Of a DNA stretch of 64,000 nucleotides, positions 56,915 to 64,000 are shown in pieces (the first letter of the stretch is position 1; each line of letters begins with the position of its first letter). A model generated the notes under the pieces. The model was not told where the DNA came from and did no database searches. It saw nothing but the letters and a program-made list of their open reading frames with translations. The position numbers were made by a program, and so were the translations under genes. The DNA is from Sesamum alatum (lineage: Eukaryota; Streptophyta; Magnoliopsida; Lamiales; Pedaliaceae), in NCBI GenBank assembly GCA_034509735.1, contig JACGWO010000012.1, positions 24,147,188-24,211,187 on the forward strand, in the 5' to 3' direction.

Positions 56915-59179
56915 CTAATGGTGAGGGCAGAAGGTGAGCAAGTAGCTACCGCCAGTGCAAGTAGCGATGCTGGTTGGATCGTCGTAGGCGTAAGAGTAAG
57001 CCTTGGGGCAGGCGGTTTTGAAGATCCTTGAATACGCTGTGGGCTTGCACGACTGCGGGTTGCCAAAGCTCCCGGTGCAGCAGTATCTGGGGGAGTTGAA
57101 TGCAAAGCACGCGCTCTTGCACGCCACCACGCTCTTCTTGTCGTGAGACCGGACTTGAAGCCCCACCGGGCACATCATGTTCAGGTCGCTAACGCACCCC
57201 GCGTAGCTGCACTTTCCTGCAGTGTAAAATGCATTTGTGCATATGAATCAAAGACTTCATTGAACACATTAACAAATAAAGAATGTGGTTCAGTACATTA
57301 ACACAATCCTCATTTATCCTCAAGAAATGCGAATCGGGTGAAAATGGGGAAAGGAACATGGAAAAATCAACTTTAACGGGTCGGGAGAATATATATAGAA
57401 AAGGAAAGGAAAATCAGTATAAATGCAATCTTGAAAACAATAGATGATGAAAGACCAGAGATTTCCAACACAGAGAAAGGTAAATTCTAAAGCAAAAAAC
57501 ACAAAGACGTGTGATTGTCGAAGACATTTAATCAATTTTACCAGTTAATTGTTGCCAGTTTTATATATTTCCCGATATTTGAAGAAAAGTTTATATACAA
57601 TGTTGAGCAAATAAATGGTGTTTGATTTTTCTTTCATCTCTGCATTTTCTATCGCGAAACGACAAATAGATTCTAAATGGCCCTTTCACTTTCAGGCCGA
57701 TAAAACAATTCAATCGATCATAGCATGTATTAATACTACACAGTCGTTCTCGCTGCAGCTTGAAATAATCAATAAAACAAAGGGATCTAATAATGCAATA
57801 CAAAGAACAACAAGATCTTGACAAAAATGAGATGATTTCACATATTCTCATCAATTAACCTAATCTAATACTCCAATACCAACAGGGATATAACAATTTA
57901 AAGAATTATGTCATTGCCTCATGCTCACAGATAAGGATCCAGTCACTGAAAACTTCAGTGGCCAATAAAAAAAATTGAATTATTCCCTACAATGTAAATG
58001 ACTAAAAACAGACAAATGTGAAAACTCTAAGTTTTAACCACATTTAGTCAACATTTACCTTGGTTTCAGCTATGGCTAAAGTATTCGCCATGGTTCTTAA
58101 TAATGGCCAAAATATTTGTCCCGTTCTTAGTTGTAACTAATGTTTCGGGCTCACAGAGCCATGGTTAGTCATGTTTTTCACTTTTAACCACGGTAAGATT
58201 TGAAATAAATCAAAAAAGAACAAAGGTATACATACAGTGTAGTGCCTGCACATGAGCCATAACTGTCACAGTAAGAACTTTATCTTCTTAATACAATCAA
58301 TATCATTTTCAAATGCATTTTTTAGAAATTATCGAGTACCCTGAAGAAATATACACAAATGGGATCTACATAACTATATAATATAACTCCAAAAATCGAA
58401 TCTTTAAACAAATTTTCTCAGTATATTCTCAAGATGAACCTCCTAAACATGTTTTCTCTAGTTTTTCCTCACTGAAATTGAAGATCCAAACCAGCCCACA
58501 AACAGGAGCAAAGCAATCAAGAAAAGAGCGTAGACTTATATATATACCTTTGCCGCGGAAGGGTGTGATGGAAATGGCGAGATTGTAGCCATCGACCAGG
58601 CTGACATCATAGAAATCCTGATCATTACCAAGAGTAATCTCAGCAAGAGTGGCCGGAGGTGTCCCGCCAATCCCATTACAGAAGAGGGCGCCGCCACAAT
58701 CACCGGTGGCGCAGCGACCTCGGCCCTCGGCGTTAAATGAGCAGCCGTGGCGGCCCCACACGCGGCCCGACCACCCCGCCGGGAGTTGGAGAGTGTAGGA
58801 CTTGTTTGGCGGCAGCTTGAACCCTCCCCTGGCCAGAACCGGCTTCCCGGCGCCCGGTTGGATGCCTGGCCAAACAGGGTGGCTGCATTTGTTGTACAGC
58901 GTCATTGTTGTACCTGAGACCTCCACTGCCAACAACAGCAAAAACCCATGAAAAAGATTACATTTTTAACTACTAAAAAAGACCACAAACACATCTTCAC
59001 ATCCTTTTTCTTCTCAAGAACAGTTCACAAAGAACTGACAATGTGAAAATGGGAAGACACAATCAAGAAAGAAAATGAGAATGTAGTGAAAGATTTGTGT
59101 AGAAAAGTGTACCTGAAATGTGGAGAGTGAGAATGGAGAGAAAGAGGAAAGAGATGAAAGGTCTAAGCATTACTTCCAT
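56915..59179 (-). CDS. Secreted thaumatin-like protein (PR-5 family), 3 exons
   Basis: Minus-strand exons: 59113-59179, 58548-58925, 56915-57216, all GT-AG. Together they encode 248 residues. A signal peptide (residues 1-22, MEVMLRPFISFLFLSILTLH) leads into the mature protein starting near VEVSGTTMTLYNKC. The family signature GRGRCATGDCGGALFC is present, with 16 cysteines as required for eight disulphides. The residues of the acidic cleft (Arg in GRVWGR, Glu in AEITLG, two Asp in FYDVSLVDGYNL, Asp in CVSDLN) are all present. The end is LLTFCPHH with no GPI or kinase extension. Family members are apoplastic; some bind beta-glucans or act in defence, others in development, and the exact role here is not visible. 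Intron 2 (1,331 bp) contains CCATGGTT-type CACTA-MITE words near 58040-58200. Reading through into intron 2 from exon 2 stops at 58429. Confidence 0.95.
58010..58205. mobile_element. CACTA MITE remnant in thaumatin-like gene intron 2
   Basis: Words CTATGGCTAAAGTATTCGCCATGG, GAGCCATGGTTAGTCATG and TTTAACCACGGTAAG correspond to the interior of the nested MITE at 51394. Termini were not found. Confidence 0.42.
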
Positions 59180-59298
59180 GGCTGAGGCAATGGAGATAGC
59201 TACAAAAGAAGGAAGAAGAAGATGCCTCAGGCTCAGTGGAGAACAGAGAGGCAGTACTGTAATTTGTTCACTTCTATCAAGGGGTTTGTGGGATGGGG

Positions 59299-59305
59299 TT
59301 TTATA
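59299..59305 (-). promoter_or_regulatory. Probable TATA box of the thaumatin-like gene
   Basis: TATAAAA on the minus strand lies 120 bp upstream of the ATG at 59179, in the context GCCTATAAAACCCC. No closer TATA box exists. Confidence 0.62.
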
Positions 59306-59309
59306 GGCA

Positions 59310-59986
59310 AAAAAGGAAGAAAAAGGGTTACCTATTTCTGTTGTTGAATTGTAATAATTTAAGCTGGGGATATTCTAACCTGGATTTTATCGTATTTGAA
59401 TTAATTATATGAAAATTATAATAAATTTATTGTGTAATTAATATACAATTTAATAAAAATAGTCAATCACATTATAAATGTGATACACAGATTATGTAAC
59501 TAATTTTGTTCGATCAGACTTAATTTCAATAAAAAAAAATTCTTTAATTTCATTGTTTATTATTTTTTATGAAAAAAGGTATTTTATTTATAATTTATAT
59601 TTTTGAATTGTTTGAATTACGTTAAAAGTTATAAAATTCTTCCTATCAATTTTTGCAATTTATTAGTAAAATAATACATGTTAAGTTTTTTTCCCCTCAA
59701 AACACTTTCATTATGTTTGATTTTATTTTTGGAATGTTTTATTTTATTTTGTGATATAGAGAAAGAAAAAAAAAATGTATGTTAGAGATAGTGTGTATGT
59801 TTGGGTTAGATTTTGGATTTAATTTTAAATAGTATAAAAAGTGTATTATATGTATTGTGTTGTTATATTGGGAGATAAAAAAATATTGTTCATTGTCAAA
59901 TCATGTATCTTTTATATATTTTTATAAACAATATATATGTATATAGTAATATTTATTTGTTTGTATGTAGATTAAATTATATAATA
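59310..59986. other. Thaumatin-like gene upstream region, AT-rich
   Basis: AT-rich sequence without a gene. This is the presumed promoter side of the thaumatin-like gene. Confidence 0.5.
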
Positions 59987-60255
59987 CTAGCCATCGTGGC
60001 ACACCGTCCTTACGTGCATATAATAAATAATTTTTTACACTTTAAAATATATTATAAATAAAAATAAAATATATAAACTAACACATCACATTAAAAAAAA
60101 AGGAAAGAAAGAGAAAACTAATTTATTAATGAATATAAAATTTGAAAAATTGAATAAAATAATTATCATATTAAACATTATAAAAAAGTGGTGCGACGGT
60201 ATCATTAACCGTTATTTGTAAATAAAAAAGTTATTTTTTTATATAATAATATAAA
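59987..60255 (-). mobile_element. Helitron-like short repeat (copy 2)
   Basis: Read on the minus strand it ends GACGGTGTGCCACGATGGCTAG before T. It corresponds along its length to the copy at 12231 (ACGTGYATATAA near one end, AACCGTTATTTGTAAATAAAAA near the other, then TATATAATAATATAAA). The CTAG terminus and the lack of inverted ends or duplications suggest a non-autonomous Helitron. Confidence 0.47.
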
Positions 60256-62024
60256 TATTATTGTATGAGAGAATAAAAAGTTAGAGTCTTTATAACTAAT
60301 TAATAATAATCAAAAACTAAAATTTTAATAAATGAAATCAACACACAGGTCAGAACGTACATTTTTTTAACAGATAAAAATACTGTGTCATGTCAATAGG
60401 CACAGAGTTTGTGCAACAGTGGGTAGGCAAAGTTGATGGGAGTGGTAAGTGGACCTTTGGAAAGCAAGTGAGACAATAGCCATGTGCCCTCATTTTTTCT
60501 TTTGATGAGAGAATACTCCTTTCTCTCTACTAAAAACATGCCCACTTTAATCCCATTATAAAAATTAAATAAATCAAAATTTAATATTATTTATATAGTT
60601 TTGTAATATTATTTCCAAAGTAGTTTTTCTAAGTTATATCATGTCAAATTATTAGTTTAAATCAAATATTATTTTAGAAAAAAAAATAAGAAATGAAATT
60701 TTAGTTTGAGAATTTTGGGAAAGAAAATAGAAGATATCTTCAATTAAAAGGGTGTTTGGGTGAGTTTATAAACTTTTTAAAATATATTGTAAAATGTTTG
60801 AGAGTTTGTAAGATGTTGAAACGTGATTCAAAAATAAGATAATAGGAGCTTATAAGCTCATTTGAAAAAAGTGGAGTTTTTAACTTATCTTTCGAATTTT
60901 AAAAAACTCCTTCAATTTTGATCATATTAGTTACACGACAATGTTATTAACATCTAACATTTCAGGAACTTATCTTAAAATAGTTTATCAAATATATGTC
61001 TTGATAAATTAAGCAATATTTCGATTTGATCAATGTATCAATTAACTAAAAATAATAAAATAAATTATTATAAATTTACATAAAATATGATAAATATCTA
61101 CATATTTGGTGGGATTTGAACTCCTGATGTACCAATGAGTAATTGTATTTCTGGTACTACATTTTTTGAAAAATACAATTTTAAGTCCATAAATTAAGAT
61201 TTAATTGTATGTTCGATACCACTACTTTTTATCATAAGTTGGTGAACTACAGTTCTCCGTATTTTTCCAAACAACTGAGGAGTTAATAATTTCCATCTTA
61301 AAATTTATAGCAGTACCAAATTCACAGTTAAAATCTAATTTATGGGACTAAAATTATGTTTTTTTAAAATATATGGTATCGAAATTACAACACCCCTAAT
61401 ACTATGGAACTAAAAATGTAATTATCCCGTTAGAAGTTCTTTTAAAACCATTTATGTGTAATTAATCCGTTTTTTCTAGTAATTATAATACTAATGTTAT
61501 GTTATTAGTGATCTTTTGTTAAAAAAAAAAAAGAATAAAGAAAGTTGATAAATTAGCAATATTGATGTAAATGGTGTATAACAAGTTTACTGTACTTGTT
61601 TGAATAATTTTATATTTTAAATTAATTGAAATACTTTAATTCTCTTTCTGAGTTATTTTTAAGTAACACTATGATGAATTTTAAAATTATTTCATTTAAA
61701 ATCTTTTTTTCAAATTCTGCGGTCAAATTTATATCCGTTCAATCAAATGAAACCTAAATTTATTTGAACAATTTCAAATACTTTCACTCATATTTTAATT
61801 GATCGATTCAAATCCATTTTAATATGACATCATTTTTTGTTAAAACCCTTCGCTCAAATCCAAAAATTCATCCATCTAAATAGAGCATGCGATTTATTAT
61901 TGTAACAAATAAATCACTTAATACATACAATTAAAGATAAAATTAAGATTATTATTTACTTTAAATTTTTTTATCAGTTACTTAGTTTTTATATTATAGC
62001 ACTGGTGGTTCCCAACACAACACA
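60256..62024. other. AT-rich intergenic with SINE-like and MITE debris
   Basis: No gene. About 61020-61135 carries the SINE-like body and B box (GGTGGGATTTGAACTCC, minus sense). About 61150-61430 holds family E-like arms (AATACAATTTTAAGTCCATAAATTAAG against TAATTTATGGGACTAAAATTATG, in pieces). Confidence 0.45.
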
Positions 62025-62362
62025 GGGAAAATTGTATCTTTTGTCCCATATTTTAAAATCAATACACTTTTCGTCTCATTAGTTTTGCGAGATTCTCATT
62101 AATGGTCACGTAAACTACAAACATTCTCACTTTTAGTTATTTCGTCATATTCAATCAATATTTTAACGAAAAAGCACGTGGATAACAACAACGTGCCAAG
62201 CACTTGACCGTTTTCATCAAAACACTAATATAATTTGAAGATTAAACCAAAAGTAATATTTTTTGTAACTTACGTTGCTATTAACAAATTTTTTTACATA
62301 TAATGGGATAAAAGTATACAAATTTTAAATACGGAACGAAAAATGTTATTTTCCTTGCAACA
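62025..62362. mobile_element. Mutator-like MITE, family E
   Basis: The left arm GGGAAAATTGTATCTTTTGTC pairs with the right arm, reversed, AGGAAAATAACATTTTTCG. Interior CACTTTTCGTCTCATTAG and ACGTGGATAACAACAACGTGCC words match the family. Flanking sequences (ACACAACACAG and TTGCAACACG) are only loosely alike. Confidence 0.52.
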
Positions 62363-62779
62363 CGTTAAAAGAAAGAATTTGGAGGTGAAGATGCATTCAT
62401 TGATTATAAGAGTGAGTGAGTGAGAATGGGGAAGTGGTGGGGTTTTGTCAGAAAAGCAGAGTTGAGGTGAGTAGGTTGTCCTCTTCTCAGTTCTCACACT
62501 AAAGTGTGAAAACAAAGCAAAAATTAAAGTTGTAACTGATGGGATTTCACATGTTTCCTGGCCCACCAGAATCCCACAGTTTTTACCACTTTTCCCCCCT
62601 CCCTATTCTTTTTCCTTTTTCTCTTTTTCTTGGATCAATTTTTTTGCTATCAAACATTCAAAATCAACCCACACTGCTCCTCCCTGCAACTATTTCATGA
62701 TACGAGTACAACTTCATATATTATAAATGAGTTCGATGTTCAAATCGCTGTAAATTAATACTATTAATAAGAATTGAAT

Positions 62780-62903
62780 TAATAATATACAATATTTGTT
62801 GTGGTTTTAACTATTATCAAAATATTTGGCATGATTCGTAGTTATGATTAAATTATTCGTCATGATATTTAATTATGATTAATACTTTATCCTAGTGTAA
62901 TTA
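62780..62903. mobile_element. CACTA MITE remnant (CCATGG family)
   Basis: AATATTTGGCATGATTCGTAGTTATGATTAAATTATTCGTC, in pieces, resembles the interior of the MITE at 51394. The segment ends ACTTTATCCTAGTG, a CACTAG terminus in reverse. Confidence 0.42.
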
Positions 62904-63155
62904 AAAAATAAACAATAGCTATAATGGTCAACGAGGTTAATGTATCCTTCTCATGGACATCATCATAGGAAGGTGAAAAGCACAATATTCATTTATTAAA
63001 CATGGACAAATTATACAACATTAATTGGTCAAGGGACTTATGAAACCTGTGAGATCAGGGTGTGTCTTAGTTAAAACTATTTATTAAATGTTAAAAAAAA
63101 TTTAAAATTTGTGACGTTTAACACCAATTTTGTATTTAGGCAAAGACAGAGTTTC

Positions 63156-63267
63156 AAACCCCGTCTTTAGGAAAGAGTGTCAAGCGGGTGCCTGACACAT
63201 TATTGAAGACGGGGTTTCTAACCCAGTCTCTCTTAAAGCACATGAAGGCTGGCAATCCCAGCCTTCA
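63156..63267. other. Three stacked hairpins upstream of the PMD gene
   Basis: AAACCCCGTCTT (63156-63167) pairs perfectly with AAGACGGGGTTT (63206-63217). Inside that loop GTGTCA (63177-63182) pairs with TGACAC (63193-63198), extended by GC/GC. Downstream TGAAGGCTGG (63243-63252) pairs with CCAGCCTTCA (63258-63267) around a 5-base loop, with outer CAC/GTG. The region is GC-rich compared with its flanks. Confidence 0.85.
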
Positions 63268-63311
63268 CGTGAATTTATACATGCATCACTTGCACCCCGT
63301 CTAGTGAACAC

Positions 63312-63319
63312 TATAAAAG
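63312..63319 (+). promoter_or_regulatory. Probable TATA box for the PMD gene
   Basis: TATAAAAG lies 119 bp upstream of the ATG at 63431, in the context CACTATAAAAGGGAG. Confidence 0.5.
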
Positions 63320-63430
63320 GGAGTGAAGTGAAGACATTATTCTTCACTTCACCCCAACAATTCAAAACACTCGATTATATATTTTTACATTCGTATATTT
63401 CTAGTGTTTTTTTTTTTTTGTAGTTATATT

Positions 63431-64000
63431 ATGGCGAATTTTGGTCCACGTGATAGAAGTGTATTATATGATCAAAGAAATCATCGGATGTGTCCGAAAA
63501 TGAGGACACACATTTAATAATACGGCGTGGCGATACTACTTTTTTCGAAATCTAAAGTAATCCAACGTCATCCTCGAGTTCTACAATACTGTATCACATA
63601 GATTTTTTGGGAGTTTTTCGATATGGTTATATTAAATTTGACCGACACCTCATTACTGCGTTAGTGGAGAGATGGCGGCCCAAAACTCATACTTTCTATT
63701 TGCCGGTAGGGGAGGCCACTGTTACACTGCAGGACATCGTCGTTATCTGGCACCTTCCAGTGGGCGATAATCCTATCATGGGAGTAGATATGCGACACAC
63801 AATTCCACAATGGCATGAATATTGCTATGACTTATTGGGATTTGTTCCGTTGGAGAATGCATTTAAGGGCTCCCGGATAAGACTATCCGTCTTACATGAC
63901 TGGCTGGTGGTGAACACGTGTGATGACGACAGTCCCTGGGATGAAAGTATTGCAGGAGGCACGTGTATGTGCTTTGTGCATTCCTAGTGGGTTGTTGTGT
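63431..64000 (+). pseudogene. Plant mobile domain (PMD/MAIN-like) gene, frameshifted, runs off the window
   Basis: The ATG at 63431 begins MANFGPRDRSVLYDQRNH, then the frame breaks near 63488. The next frame gives SENEDTHLIIRRGDTTFFEI before TAA at 63553-63555. A further frame from about 63607 gives the PMD core: GYIKFDRHLITALVERWRPK, THTFYLPVGEATVTLQDIVV, IWHLPVGD, LLGFVP and LHDWL. Another shift near 63960 moves the continuation (RVCALCI-like) to a new frame. PMD proteins (MAIN/MAIL relatives, also carried by gypsy and Mutator elements) act in nuclear silencing when host-encoded. At least three lesions in 570 bp indicate a dead copy, most likely transposon-borne. The C-terminal part lies beyond 64000. 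Confidence 0.75.

Noticed and set aside
58429..58561. Alternative thaumatin-like C-terminus through intron 2
   Set aside because: Reading past the donor at 58547 loses most conserved cysteines, while the spliced form restores all 16. Kept only as intron read-through.
62294..62566. 90-codon minus-strand frame
   Set aside because: Overlaps a family E MITE arm and simple pyrimidine-rich DNA, with no domain.

Overview
This window is nuclear DNA of a flowering plant, a eudicot and probably an asterid. The evidence is intron-split genes with plant-only products (a WUSCHEL-related homeobox protein, a phosphoethanolamine N-methyltransferase, a thaumatin-like protein), very AT-rich intergenic DNA, microsatellites, and dense plant-type transposable elements. 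The asterid placement is an inference from the N-terminal wording of the WOX1 protein. Nothing in the sequence identifies a species.

Four host genes are supported. A tRNA-Leu(CAA) lies on the minus strand at 3939-4021. A twelve-exon phosphoethanolamine N-methyltransferase gene (PEAMT) lies on the plus strand at 18155-24427; its leader carries a 25-codon upstream ORF of the type known to mediate choline-responsive translational repression. A four-exon WOX1 gene (MAEWEST/STENOFOLIA type, leaf-blade outgrowth) lies on the plus strand at 34268-36883. Its first exon has an apparent one-base deletion in a C-run, and its first intron is GC-AG. A three-exon secreted thaumatin-like protein gene lies on the minus strand at 56915-59179. 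The genes are functionally unrelated and each appears to have its own promoter.

Region by region: 1-6 kb holds a decayed plastid atpH insertion, a tiny TRIM retrotransposon with a related solo LTR, a palindromic CACTA MITE, the tRNA, and a solo LTR nested in a foldback element. 6-18 kb is a MITE bed with Tourist-like (TAA duplication), Mutator-like (9-bp duplication) and Helitron-like copies, plus a degenerate tandem repeat near 8.4 kb. 18-24.5 kb is PEAMT. 25-33 kb holds Mutator-type and CACTA fragments, a collapsed Ty1/copia element and LTR debris. 33-37 kb is WOX1, surrounded by long poly-C tracts. 37-50 kb is again MITE-rich, with a 1.27-kb foldback element carrying GC-rich cargo and a 5'-truncated LINE. 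50.7-53.9 kb is a CACTA transposon with intact target duplications and a second CACTA MITE nested inside it. 57-59 kb is the thaumatin-like gene. The window ends in an AT-rich stretch and a frameshifted plant-mobile-domain (PMD) gene with strong hairpins upstream.

The clearest system-level signal is a set of short, long-armed inverted-repeat elements ending GGGnnAAT..., several with exact 9-bp target duplications. They make up much of the intergenic DNA, and their nesting gives a readable insertion order.
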